Shown here: piece by piece, positions 41,966 to 50,677 of the stretch | How positions within the stretch are numbered: the first letter of the stretch is position 1 | How the letters are laid out: every line of letters begins with the position of its first letter | DNA from: Bifidobacterium imperatoris | GTDB lineage: Bacteria; Actinomycetota; Actinomycetes; Actinomycetales; Bifidobacteriaceae | Direction: 5' to 3' | NCBI RefSeq assembly: GCF_002860405.1 | Contig: NZ_NMWV01000003.1 | Location: 1 to 62,673, forward strand | Length of the DNA: 62,673 nt | Translations under genes and position numbers: made by a program | Notes under the pieces: generated by a model | Databases searched by the model: none | The model's input: the letters and a program-made list of their open reading frames with translations, nothing else | Told to the model about the DNA's origin: nothing

Positions 41966-42676
41966 TCAGATCATCCGCATGTGATACTTCTCGGCCAGCG
42001 CAGGAATATCCGGCACGCCATATTTGGCCACCAATTCCAGCCAACGCTGCTTGTTCTCCTCGCCATAGCGGGCGGCTTTAGCGCTGTACGCATCCACTTG
42101 CAGGAACTTCGGCGGGGTGGACTTGCTGTGGAACTTATCGGCGTACATCACGACTTCCTGTTCCAAGTTGACCGGCACATAATCATCTGGCGGCAGCGGC
42201 AGATTCTGCTTAATCACGGCCTCACGATTCAGCCCAACGCCGGTATGATTGCGCGCGAACTGGGCGATGGACTCATCCACGCCTTCGCTCAACAGGTATT
42301 CGTATCCCTTGAGCCCGTGCAGGATGTACTTCTTGCCGCTGAATTTCAACGGCTCGCCATCGGTGCCGTCATGCTTGAACACCTTATAAGTGCCAATGTC
42401 ATGCAGCAAGCCGCCGATAAGCACCAGATGCTCGTCCAGCAGGCGCGGCGGCACTTGACCACCGGTTACGCCATCGGGGGAGGGGACTAAAGATTCACCG
42501 CCAGCCGGCAGCGTGCAGCGGCGCGTGAACAAAGCGTTCTGTCTGCGCACAATCTGGCAACCGATGGTTGCCACAATCACGCAATGCGTATGTACAAGGT
42601 CGTACGCCTCCTGAGAAGGGGCGATTTTCTTATGCAGCTCGTCAATCTGCTCCAGCGTAGGAATATATCCGCTCAT
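41966..42676 (-). CDS. HD-domain phosphohydrolase
   Basis: 236 residues. HD metal-binding residues: an early H in VHTHCVIVATIG, the paired HD in GGLLHDIGTYKV, a further H in FARNHTGVGL, and a late D in MYADKFHS. These are the marks of HD hydrolases acting on nucleotides or phosphoesters. A Pro/Gly-rich insert (about 50-75, RCTLPAGGESLVPSPDG) separates the first His from the HD pair. Start ATG 42676, with GGAG nine bases upstream. Substrate unknown. Confidence 0.85.
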   Translation of the reverse strand: MSGYIPTLEQIDELHKKIAPSQEAYDLVHTHCVIVATIGCQIVRRQNALFTRRCTLPAGGESLVPSPDGVTGGQVPPRLLDEHLVLIGGLLHDIGTYKVFKHDGTDGEPLKFSGKKYILHGLKGYEYLLSEGVDESIAQFARNHTGVGLNREAVIKQNLPLPPDDYVPVNLEQEVVMYADKFHSKSTPPKFLQVDAYSAKAARYGEENKQRWLELVAKYGVPDIPALAEKYHMRMI

Positions 42677-42730
42677 AGTGCGCAGCTCCAGTCATCGTAG
42701 ACGCATCCACACTAAGAATATCGCGGATAG

Positions 42731-42763
42731 CAGTGGAGGGCGGTAGTTTGCCGCCCTCCACTG
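42731..42763. terminator. Terminator hairpin after the ABC-like gene
   Basis: CAGTGGAGGGCGG (42731-42743) pairs perfectly with 42751-42763 around a 7-base loop. It is at the 3' end of the minus-strand ATPase-like gene. Confidence 0.75.
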
Positions 42764-42782
42764 GAATGATTACATGTGCCAA

Positions 42783-43985
42783 TCAGATTTCAAACAAAGT
42801 GTCTGCTGCCTCGGCGATTTCGCGCGAAGCAGTCAGCACGATGACGCAATGCTTCGGATCGCCGCTGTGTGCCAGCTTGGCCAATGCGGCGAACACGGTA
42901 ACCGTGTCATCATCGTTCAGGCCGCGGGTTGGCTCGTCGAGAATCAGCACCTCGGCCTCGGTGCTGATGGCGCGGGCGATGGCCACCAAACGCTGCTGCA
43001 CTTCCGGCAGCTTGCCCACTGCCACGCCGGTCGTGGCCTCAGAGAAGCCGACCTTGGCGAGCAGTTCGCGAGCAATGACCGGCTTCGGCTTCAGGAAGTT
43101 GCGGTTGGAAGCCTCCATTGCATACAGCACGTTGTGCTCCGCGTCCAAGTACGGCTGCAAGGCGTGCAGCTGCGGCACAATACCCAAACGATGTCCGCGC
43201 AATTCCACTGGCTCGAGCTCGGCGATATTAGCACTCTTGTTCATCACTGCGCCGGAAGTTGGCTGCACGAGCCCGGTCATCACGCCCATCAGCGCGCGAC
43301 GCTTAACATCCGCGGTCAGTTCGGAATCCGCATCATCGCTGATCAGTACGGCATACGAATGACCGGCATAGCATGCGAATTCCACACCGTCGAGCACATT
43401 GACCTTGCCCTTGGCCCCTGCCAGGGTGACCTTGTTCAATGCAAAGGTCGGATAGGTCTTGAGCAGCACGTCATCCGCGCCGCCGCCAACCAGCACGCGA
43501 TCGATGCGTGAGGCCAAAGTCATGGCCGGTTCCGCCTTGCGGGACTTATCCTCGTGAGCGGACAAATCATCCTTGGGCTCAGACTTCGCCAAGTTAAGCG
43601 TCTCGTTTACGCGCTCGGCATTGCGAGCGGTGGCTGCAGCGGAAGTATCAGCGGAGGCAAGCGCATCGGCTTCGGCTTCGCTGGGCTCGGATTCTGCTTC
43701 GGCATCAGCGGCGGTCTCGCTGGAGTCCTGCTCGTCCGCAGCAGTCTCATCTTTGGGCGCATCCGTTGCAACAGATGCCTCTGCAGCTGCCAGACTGCTA
43801 TAAATACTGTCTGCTGCACCCGCAGCCTCAGTATCCTCGGCGGCATCTGCTTCGTCATCGTCATCAAACATGACGCTGAACTGGATTGAATCGGCTGGGG
43901 CAGTATCCTCGGTCTCGTTCTTAGCGTCCAGCTCCTCGGACTTTGCGTCCAAGTTCTCTTGATCCTTGATGTTCTTCTCGCTCAT
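42783..43985 (-). CDS. ABC ATPase-like subunit lacking Walker A, with acidic N-terminal tail
   Basis: 400 residues. Residues 1-155 are acidic, Ala/Glu/Asp-rich and probably disordered. The ATPase-like domain follows. At the Walker A position the chain reads AGHSYAVLISDDADSELT, with no GxxGxGK(S/T). The signature region reads KLPEVQQRLVAIARAI in place of LSGGQ. Walker B is intact (VLILDEPTRGL), and the Q-loop region reads LGIVPQLHAL. It overlaps the FtsX-type permease gene by four bases, so they form a complex. The loss of Walker A argues that it binds ATP weakly or not at all. The start at ATG 43985 is set by the overlap. Confidence 0.82.
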   Translation of the reverse strand: MSEKNIKDQENLDAKSEELDAKNETEDTAPADSIQFSVMFDDDDEADAAEDTEAAGAADSIYSSLAAAEASVATDAPKDETAADEQDSSETAADAEAESEPSEAEADALASADTSAAATARNAERVNETLNLAKSEPKDDLSAHEDKSRKAEPAMTLASRIDRVLVGGGADDVLLKTYPTFALNKVTLAGAKGKVNVLDGVEFACYAGHSYAVLISDDADSELTADVKRRALMGVMTGLVQPTSGAVMNKSANIAELEPVELRGHRLGIVPQLHALQPYLDAEHNVLYAMEASNRNFLKPKPVIARELLAKVGFSEATTGVAVGKLPEVQQRLVAIARAISTEAEVLILDEPTRGLNDDDTVTVFAALAKLAHSGDPKHCVIVLTASREIAEAADTLFEI

Positions 43986-45394
43986 GCCTGTGCCTCCGCA
44001 TCATCGTGGTTGGATTCGGATTCAATCGTCTCGGTTTCGCTCACCGAACCCCAGTCGCCGTCAGCGGCGAAGAGCTTATCGGAGTGGAAGAATGCCAGTC
44101 GCAGAGCAGCCAGAATAGCGAGCACCAGAATGGTTCCGAGGCCGCCCCAAATCATCTGCCAGATCAGTGAGGAGGAAGCAGTGACTTCATGGCCGGAGGC
44201 GATGGCGGCTGCCAGCGGTTTGGTGCCGAATACGCCGGCCACGAGGCCGATCACATAGAACGGCAGCGTAACGAAGAACACTTCCAGCATGAACTGCCAG
44301 CCCAAGCGGCCGCGCGAGACGCCGGAAACCAAGGCCATGCCGATTTCATCGTCACGCTTCGGGCCCCACACGCCAACGAGCACCAAGGCGAGCAGCAGAA
44401 TGCCGCCCACAGCAAGCAGCACCACCGTGCCGGTCTTGACATTGCCAGCCACCGCATCAAGCGGTTCCAGAGACTTGGTGTAAGCCTCAAGCGAAGGGGA
44501 GGAGACGGTGTAGCCGGAAGCCGGCAGTTTGGACTTCTTGAACGTCTTGACGAGCTTCTTATAACCGGCAACGTCCGTGGCGTTGAACACCACGTTCAGA
44601 TCAGGAACTTTCCAGCCGCTTACCGAAGAGTCACTGGTTTGCGGATCCAGACCGGCCTTGGCAAAGGTCTGGTAGTTGGTGAAGATGGCGTTCTCGCGGT
44701 TGCGGGCAGTGACCACAGGGTTATCTGCATCGGCGGATGCTGTGTACTCGTAGATGCCGCGCACGGTGAGTTCATAAGTCATGGAAGCGTCGGAAGCGGT
44801 GGACACCTTGAACTTGTCGCCAACCTTCAGGTTGTTGGCCTTCGCGAATGCGGAGGAGACCAGTGCGCCTGTAGTGTTCGGGTTGGAGGACTGGTTGTTG
44901 TAGCTCAGGTTCTTGCCGCTCACGATCTTGAACGTGCCAAGGTCGCTAGCTGCGGCGGCATCCTTGGTCCAGAACGCGCGCCAGATGAGCTGGCCGCCGG
45001 TCTTATCGTCGGAGGTGGAGCCGAGCTTATCTCCGCTCAGGGCCTTGAGGTCGCCGGAAACGCGTGCCGGCACGGTTTCGGTCACGGTGAAGTCCAGCGT
45101 CACGCCAGCCTGCTGAATGATGGTGGCGTATTCGGTGTAGTCCGTCCACGTCATGTACTGCTTGGTGGTTGCCGGATCCGTAACGGAGGCCTTCTTCCAG
45201 GCGGCCGCACTCGGGCGAATGGCCAGCGTGGCTTTTTGCACATCATAATCATCAGTGTGTGCGGTGTGGTTTTCTTGCACGATGGCCAGCCCGGCAACCG
45301 TGCCGAACGTGACCACCAGCGCGATAAGCGCAGTGAGGGCCGCGCGTCCCTTGGAACGCATTAAAGCCCGCCAGGCGTTGCTGAGGACGAACAT
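43982..45394 (-). CDS. FtsX/MacB-type ABC permease
   Basis: 470 residues. One span near the N-terminus (LTALIALVVTFGTVAGLAIV), a large extracellular domain of about 280 residues, then three spans near the end (VVLLAVGGILLLALVLVGVWG, FVTLPFYVIGLVAGVFG, MIWGGLGTILVLAILAAL). This is the FtsX/MacB topology used for mechanotransmission or lipoprotein and peptide handling, not import. The C-terminal tail is acidic. GGGAGAGG precedes ATG 45394. Its only partner is the Walker-A-less subunit at 42783. Confidence 0.85.
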   Translation of the reverse strand: MFVLSNAWRALMRSKGRAALTALIALVVTFGTVAGLAIVQENHTAHTDDYDVQKATLAIRPSAAAWKKASVTDPATTKQYMTWTDYTEYATIIQQAGVTLDFTVTETVPARVSGDLKALSGDKLGSTSDDKTGGQLIWRAFWTKDAAAASDLGTFKIVSGKNLSYNNQSSNPNTTGALVSSAFAKANNLKVGDKFKVSTASDASMTYELTVRGIYEYTASADADNPVVTARNRENAIFTNYQTFAKAGLDPQTSDSSVSGWKVPDLNVVFNATDVAGYKKLVKTFKKSKLPASGYTVSSPSLEAYTKSLEPLDAVAGNVKTGTVVLLAVGGILLLALVLVGVWGPKRDDEIGMALVSGVSRGRLGWQFMLEVFFVTLPFYVIGLVAGVFGTKPLAAAIASGHEVTASSSLIWQMIWGGLGTILVLAILAALRLAFFHSDKLFAADGDWGSVSETETIESESNHDDAEAQA

Positions 45395-45550
45395 ATGTGT
45401 ACCTCTCCCGTTCTCCTAAGCCGAAACTAATCAATACGGCTCCACTATTATTGCGCTTCGTGACCGTTGTCTTGCGCATTACTGTTATACCTCTCAATGA
45501 AGTCTGAGAATATTCTGGGAATTAGGTGACGCCTATGCGGAAAATGTCAA

Positions 45551-45566
45551 TATTGTACGGACAATA
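45551..45566. repeat. Short palindrome in the 45395-45783 gap
   Basis: TATTGT-ACGG-ACAATA is a compact inverted repeat that could be an operator for the divergent LCP and FtsX genes. A second small hairpin AGGGTG/CACCCT lies at 45606-45624. No gene is visible in this gap. Confidence 0.4.
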
Positions 45567-45783
45567 ACACCGAATGTAACATAGATGCTTCATTTTTGAG
45601 CATTTAGGGTGGTTAAGACACCCTACAAATACGAAGATTCAGCTGTAATTTGGCGGATTTCCAACGGTTTCAGCCCATTCTGGTACACTGACCAACGACG
45701 TATGAGCAAGCACCTGAAGCATTTGCGGGTGTCATGTCTAAAGAACAGTGAACTCCCGCCCATAAATCAGGAAGGCAGTGGTT

Positions 45784-47271
45784 ATGGCAAAACGTAGTGC
45801 GCACAGAAATCGGCCAGCTCCGAATTTCGGCTGGCAGAGGGTGCAGGGGCCGCATCACACTGCGGCGTACCGCGTAAGCCATAAGGTCGCCAAGGGAGTG
45901 TCTCTGGGTGTGCTCGCAGTGCTGGCCTTCGTCGGCACGTTCGCAGGGGTGACTTGGGCGGATATTGCCAAGACCGTCGATCAGCAGGGCATCGACGTTA
46001 TTGTGCAAAAATCCAATGGTAAAAAGGTTGATATTCTGCCGGTCGATCCGTATGCCAATACGCCGATTAACATTTTGCTCATTGGTCAGGATACGCGCGA
46101 TGGTGAAGGCAATGCTGCAGTGGGTGGCGATGATGTCGGTGTTGCTGGTCTCCATAATGCAGATACCACAATGATTCTGCAAATTTCCGCAGATCGTAAG
46201 TTCGTTAATCTTGTTTCCATTCCTCGTGATTTGATGGTTTCCACTCCAGGCTGCGAAACCTCAAATGGCACTATGTATGCCCAGTCTTCGGTGATGTTCA
46301 ACTCCATCTTCCCGAATGCGTATTCTCAGGGTGGCGATATTGCTTCCGCTGCCAGCTGCACGATGAATGAGGTCAATTACCTCAGTGGCATGGAAATTCA
46401 GCAGTTCATGGTGGTGGACTTCAGCGGCCTTTCCAAGATGATTGATGCCATTGGTGGCGTTGACATCTGTATTCCTACGTATACCCGTGATGGATATACC
46501 GGTATTGAATTGGGCCAAGGCATGCAGCATCTTGACGGCAATACCGCTACCCAGTTTGCGCGTATGCGTCACGGCGCTGGTACCGATGGTTCGGATACTA
46601 TGCGCACCACGCGCCAGCAGTATCTCATCAAGCGTTTGATTAAGACTGTACTGGAAAAGAATATGCTGACTCATTCGGCACAGCTCTATCAGCTGGCGAA
46701 GGCTGGCTTGGAATCTGTGCAGATGAGCCAAGGCTTGGCTGATGCTACGGTGCTTGCCGGTCTCGCTGCCAGCATGAAGGACTTTAATATGAATCGTCTC
46801 TATTCGCAGACGATTCCGGTTACCGCATGGTCTCAGGACGCTAACCGCAGCCAGCTGGCCGCTGGTGCGGATGATGTATGGGAGAAGCTCCGCAACGCTC
46901 AGCCGCTTGTGGATGACGCCAACACTGGCTCTTCTTCGGATTCTTCCAGTTCGAGCGACTCGAGCTCTAAGAACTCGGATTCCTCTAGCTCTTCCGACAA
47001 TTCTTCTTCAGATAGCACCGACTCCAGCTCGAATAGCACTGATTCTTCCACCTCAACCGACTCGAACGCCGGCTCCTCTGATACTTCAGACGGTTCGACC
47101 TATGATGCCGCCACCAATACCTATAAGCAGGCTGATGGCACCATCATCGATGCGGAAACGGGCGGCATCATTGATCCTGAAACCGGCGCTATCCGCAGTC
47201 AGGTTACGGGCCAGTACATTGGTCTGGCCAGCCGCTATATCGAAGTCACCTACTGCGGTGTGAAATACTGA
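45784..47271 (+). CDS. LytR-CpsA-Psr (LCP) family cell-wall ligase
   Basis: 495 residues. LCP enzymes move polyprenyl-linked wall glycopolymers onto peptidoglycan, outside the membrane. One span (VSLGVLAVLAFVGTFAGV, about residues 38-56) follows a basic cytoplasmic start. The LCP core has NILLIGQDTRDG, HNADTTMILQISAD, VSIPRDLMV and a late TTRQQYLIKRL, with the conserved Asp and Arg residues. The C-terminus has a Ser/Asp low-complexity stretch (about 380-430) that may thread the wall, then a short unknown end. ATG 45784, with AGGAAGG eight bases before; GTG 45778 is an alternative. Further envelope genes follow. Confidence 0.9.
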   Translation: MAKRSAHRNRPAPNFGWQRVQGPHHTAAYRVSHKVAKGVSLGVLAVLAFVGTFAGVTWADIAKTVDQQGIDVIVQKSNGKKVDILPVDPYANTPINILLIGQDTRDGEGNAAVGGDDVGVAGLHNADTTMILQISADRKFVNLVSIPRDLMVSTPGCETSNGTMYAQSSVMFNSIFPNAYSQGGDIASAASCTMNEVNYLSGMEIQQFMVVDFSGLSKMIDAIGGVDICIPTYTRDGYTGIELGQGMQHLDGNTATQFARMRHGAGTDGSDTMRTTRQQYLIKRLIKTVLEKNMLTHSAQLYQLAKAGLESVQMSQGLADATVLAGLAASMKDFNMNRLYSQTIPVTAWSQDANRSQLAAGADDVWEKLRNAQPLVDDANTGSSSDSSSSSDSSSKNSDSSSSSDNSSSDSTDSSSNSTDSSTSTDSNAGSSDTSDGSTYDAATNTYKQADGTIIDAETGGIIDPETGAIRSQVTGQYIGLASRYIEVTYCGVKY

Positions 47272-47279
47272 CATGGTAG

Positions 47280-47343
47280 ACGCCTCAACTGGCTTTTTGC
47301 GTGGTATGCCAAAGCGTACGCGTGAAATGGTCGGTTGAGGCGT
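47280..47343 (+). terminator. Long-loop inverted repeat after the LCP gene
   Basis: ACGCCTCAAC (47280-47289) pairs perfectly with GTTGAGGCGT (47334-47343) across a 44-base loop, then TTCTC. It begins nine bases past the stop. Confidence 0.45.
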
Positions 47344-47403
47344 TTCTCATAGCAATTGGCCTAATACTTTTGATGCATTTGATATTGGCTTGAAAGAACG
47401 TAT

Positions 47404-49326
47404 ATGAGTAGCATTGCCTCCCGCGCAAATATCATTCGCCGTTTCCCTGCTGCAGCCGTGATGATCGGTACCGCCGTGGCATGCGGCATTGTGATTGCCT
47501 GGTTTCCAGACGCGATTTGGGATAAGCCGATTCAGGGTATTGATGCGCCTGCGCACTACTATTTCACTCGTGAGATTATGAATGATGGTCTCTCGGTAGC
47601 CACATCGTTGCTGCCGAATGGAGGCTTTTACCCGCCATTGTTCCATACGCTGGCCGCATTCGTAGCCACTGTTGGCGGTGCACTTGGTATTCCAATGTTC
47701 ACCGGTTCCGCTGCTGTAGTTGCCGCAGTGAACTGTGTGTGGATTTTAGGCGGCGGCATTCTTTGGCCGCTGGGTATGGCATTGTTCTGCGGCTATTTCT
47801 TCCGCAATGCTTCGATAATGACTCGGTCGGTATTGTATTTCTGCATTCCGATTCTGGCTGTGAGTTCCGGTGCGAACCCCTTCCAGATGCTGTATGCCGG
47901 CCCACTGATTGCGTATGCGTTTGCCAGCAATCTGTTGCCGTACTTGCTGCTTGCCACACTGTATTTCCTTGATGCTTTCTCCACTGTGCTAGAACTCAAG
48001 ATTGGCAAAGCAGAGGGCGCGGCAAAGTCTCAAGATTCGCAGATGCATACGGCTATTCGCCAGCTTCTTATCGCCTTAGGCTTTACCGCCGCTGCTTTTC
48101 TGCTGGTGATGGCGGCTCAGCCTAAGCTCGTATTCACGTATATCGTGATCATGCTGCCATACGCGGTGTTCCGCCTGCCGTGGAAACTCGTTGCAGCCAT
48201 GTTTGGTTTGCTGGTGCTAGGTGCTATCGCGTTCTTTATCTTCGCGGTGAATATCTACCCCTCCGCCAAGTATTTCCATCCTGAAACCTGGTTCCATACG
48301 CATCGCCCGAGCATGGATTTGAAGACGTCACTCACCTACGCGTTCACCGATGGCATGGTATCCGGTGGTATCAATCAAGGATTGACGTCGTTCAATGTTC
48401 CCACGGTGGCCGGCTGGGCAATGCTGGTGTTGCTGGTGATATCGATGGTTATGGCATTAGTGCATGCCAATAAGCAGAGCATCGCCGTGTTGCTGTCGTT
48501 CGCACTGGTGCTGTTCGTGTTCGAATGCAGCGCTACTTTTACCGGTGCGATTCCTAATATTGTGACTGCAGTGTGGTACCGCAACGAAGTGCGCACGCTC
48601 ACTATGCTGCCGTTTGTTATTCTTCCGGTGATTGCTCTTGCCGGCGCTCGATTGGATACTTGGCTGCACGATATGGCAGCGCGACCAAACATTGATCAAT
48701 CCACTACAGTCAATCAGGCTTCGTTGCGCATGGTTGCCCGGATTTTTGCAGGACTGTGTGCGGCCTTCATGGTCGTGGTGATGATTGGCGCGCAAGCCGT
48801 AAATCCGGTTAAAACCGCGATGCGAGATTCCGTCAATAATGCCGCATCCTTAGATAAGGCTGATCCCACTGAGCAGCTTACGCACGCCAAACTTGATATT
48901 CTGACCCGCATGGTGAAGCAGACTGGTACCGATGCGGTGGTCATTTCCGATCCGATGAACGGTTCGATGTATGCAACGGCACTATTCAACGCCAACATGC
49001 TGTTCCCGGTGTACAACCCGCAGAATACTGGCAAAGGCGTGATTTTCAGTCAAGTCGAGCAGGCGTTTGGCTCAGGCAACGGCAAGGAACTGCTCAATAC
49101 GGCATGCGGCATTAACCCGCAGCAACCTGCATATTTCCTGTCTATGGGTCCTCAGGCTCCGAGTCTGCAATTCTCGTTCGCTGCACAGTATGACCCGTTC
49201 CATGATGCCCAACGCATCGAGCAATATGTGATAGACGGTACGATGACCAAAGTGCAGGATTACAGTTCATATGGCGACTATGCCAAGGATTGGGCGCTGT
49301 ATCAGTTGCAGTGCCCGGCTCGCTAG
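47404..49326 (+). CDS. Large multispanning membrane protein (DUF6541/GT-C-like)
   Basis: 640 residues, about 11-12 spans. After the first span comes an extracytoplasmic loop with IQGIDAPAHYYFTREIMNDG, the place where GT-C glycosyltransferases keep catalytic Asp residues. A soluble C-terminal part of about 180 residues (TRMVKQTGTDAVVISDPMNGSMYATALF) lies outside the membrane. This pattern fits DUF6541, actinobacterial proteins next to wall-polysaccharide genes, and suggests glycosyl transfer from a lipid-linked donor. Start ATG 47404 has GAAAGA upstream. It is in line with the LCP gene before and the 49364 gene after. Confidence 0.7.
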   Translation: MSSIASRANIIRRFPAAAVMIGTAVACGIVIAWFPDAIWDKPIQGIDAPAHYYFTREIMNDGLSVATSLLPNGGFYPPLFHTLAAFVATVGGALGIPMFTGSAAVVAAVNCVWILGGGILWPLGMALFCGYFFRNASIMTRSVLYFCIPILAVSSGANPFQMLYAGPLIAYAFASNLLPYLLLATLYFLDAFSTVLELKIGKAEGAAKSQDSQMHTAIRQLLIALGFTAAAFLLVMAAQPKLVFTYIVIMLPYAVFRLPWKLVAAMFGLLVLGAIAFFIFAVNIYPSAKYFHPETWFHTHRPSMDLKTSLTYAFTDGMVSGGINQGLTSFNVPTVAGWAMLVLLVISMVMALVHANKQSIAVLLSFALVLFVFECSATFTGAIPNIVTAVWYRNEVRTLTMLPFVILPVIALAGARLDTWLHDMAARPNIDQSTTVNQASLRMVARIFAGLCAAFMVVVMIGAQAVNPVKTAMRDSVNNAASLDKADPTEQLTHAKLDILTRMVKQTGTDAVVISDPMNGSMYATALFNANMLFPVYNPQNTGKGVIFSQVEQAFGSGNGKELLNTACGINPQQPAYFLSMGPQAPSLQFSFAAQYDPFHDAQRIEQYVIDGTMTKVQDYSSYGDYAKDWALYQLQCPAR

Positions 49327-49363
49327 ACAGCGGTAGTTATAGAGCTGGAAAGAGGCGATGACA

Positions 49364-50677
49364 ATGGAATCCGCGACCAGCATGCAAGCATACAAGCAGT
49401 CTCGCAGACAATGGTGGCAACGCAATTGGTTCATTATGTTGCCTTTGGCGGTGTATTTGGCAACTTATGCGGTTGTATTCCCTGGTATCGATTCGGTGGA
49501 TGCCAACTGGCAGCGCCAAATGTTCGCCGACTGGACGTTCAGCAAGCAGCATTCAGTGCTGAGTACATTTGTGTTCGGCATTATCGGCGGCGATCAGCTT
49601 TGGCTCTGCAATCTGATGCAATCCATTATCTTTGCCGCTTGCATTATTACTGCGTTGGCTGTGCTTGCGCCGCGAGTAAGCCGGCGGGCATTGCTGATTG
49701 CTTCGTTGGCATGGTCGTTCTATCCGTTGTTCCCCGCGTATGCGGTCTCCTGCGTCAAGGATGTGCTGTGCGCAGGGTTCACGCTGCTGTTGTGTGTGGA
49801 AGTGTTCGCCATCATCGATAGCAAAGGCGCGATGTTGCGTAATCCCTGGTTTTTGGCAGGGCTGACGCTCACGTTGTTCGTGACTAATGAATACCGCAAG
49901 AATAATTTCCTGTTCATCGGCATGATTGTGCTGTTCCTGCTGATTCGGTACCGTCGTGAATGGAAACGTTTGCTGGTAGTATTGGTCGCTTTTGCGGCAT
50001 TGACTGGTGCTTGGGGTGCCTATTGCGATTATGGGCTGAAGGCTCAGCCGGCAGCCACCACGGAAATGTTGGGTGTGCCGCTGATGCAGGTCTCCTACAT
50101 CTATTACGAGGATTTGCATGGAAATCCGCAGCATCTACCCGCCCAGGCGGATGCGTACTTCCAAGCCGTGCGTCCGCAAGCCCAGTGGGCGGCAAACTAC
50201 GAAAAGCAGCGGCTAGTGGTGATGGACAACAAAATTTCCGATTTGACCGGCGCGGATTTAGGCGAATTCCTCGGCAATTGGGCAAGCCTATGCTTCGCAA
50301 ATTTCGGCACATGTGTCAAGGCTTATGCGCTGTTTGAAGGCTCGCTGCTCAATCCATTGCAAGTGACTGACGACCAGTACAGTATTTTGGGCGGTGTGCT
50401 GCACATGGACAAAGCCGCGGCTGGACAGTCTGCATTGGCATGGGCGCCGCGAGTGGTGTTCAATCTGGCGGTAATCGATTGGATGCTTATTGCGCTAGCC
50501 GTACTTGCTTACCGACGTGGCATGCGCGAACTGTTGCCACTGTTCTTGATTCCGTTGGGTATCGCGATCTCGCTGATGCTTGCCGCGCTCGCTGTGCAGC
50601 TACGCCTTATGTTGGGCGCAATCATTCTGATTCCGTTCCTTGCTGCGCTGATTCTGGGTCGTGAGCGCCGGGCATAG
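49364..50677 (+). CDS. Multispanning membrane protein (DUF6020-like)
   Basis: 437 residues and about 10-11 spans. The first outer loop reads VFPGIDSVDANWQRQMFADW, followed by KQHSVLSTFVFG, a pattern of DUF6020 membrane proteins that I know only as uncharacterised. ATG 49364 is favoured over ATG 49358 because GGAAAGAGG is eight bases before it. It follows the 47404 gene by 37 bases. Its last 56 bases overlap, tail to tail, the glycosyltransferase on the other strand. A role in surface polysaccharide assembly is inferred from location. Confidence 0.7.
   Translation: MESATSMQAYKQSRRQWWQRNWFIMLPLAVYLATYAVVFPGIDSVDANWQRQMFADWTFSKQHSVLSTFVFGIIGGDQLWLCNLMQSIIFAACIITALAVLAPRVSRRALLIASLAWSFYPLFPAYAVSCVKDVLCAGFTLLLCVEVFAIIDSKGAMLRNPWFLAGLTLTLFVTNEYRKNNFLFIGMIVLFLLIRYRREWKRLLVVLVAFAALTGAWGAYCDYGLKAQPAATTEMLGVPLMQVSYIYYEDLHGNPQHLPAQADAYFQAVRPQAQWAANYEKQRLVVMDNKISDLTGADLGEFLGNWASLCFANFGTCVKAYALFEGSLLNPLQVTDDQYSILGGVLHMDKAAAGQSALAWAPRVVFNLAVIDWMLIALAVLAYRRGMRELLPLFLIPLGIAISLMLAALAVQLRLMLGAIILIPFLAALILGRERRA

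Noticed and set aside
44189..45364. 391-codon open frame on the plus strand
   Set aside because: Antisense of the FtsX-type permease; Gly/His/Gln-rich with no domain signature.
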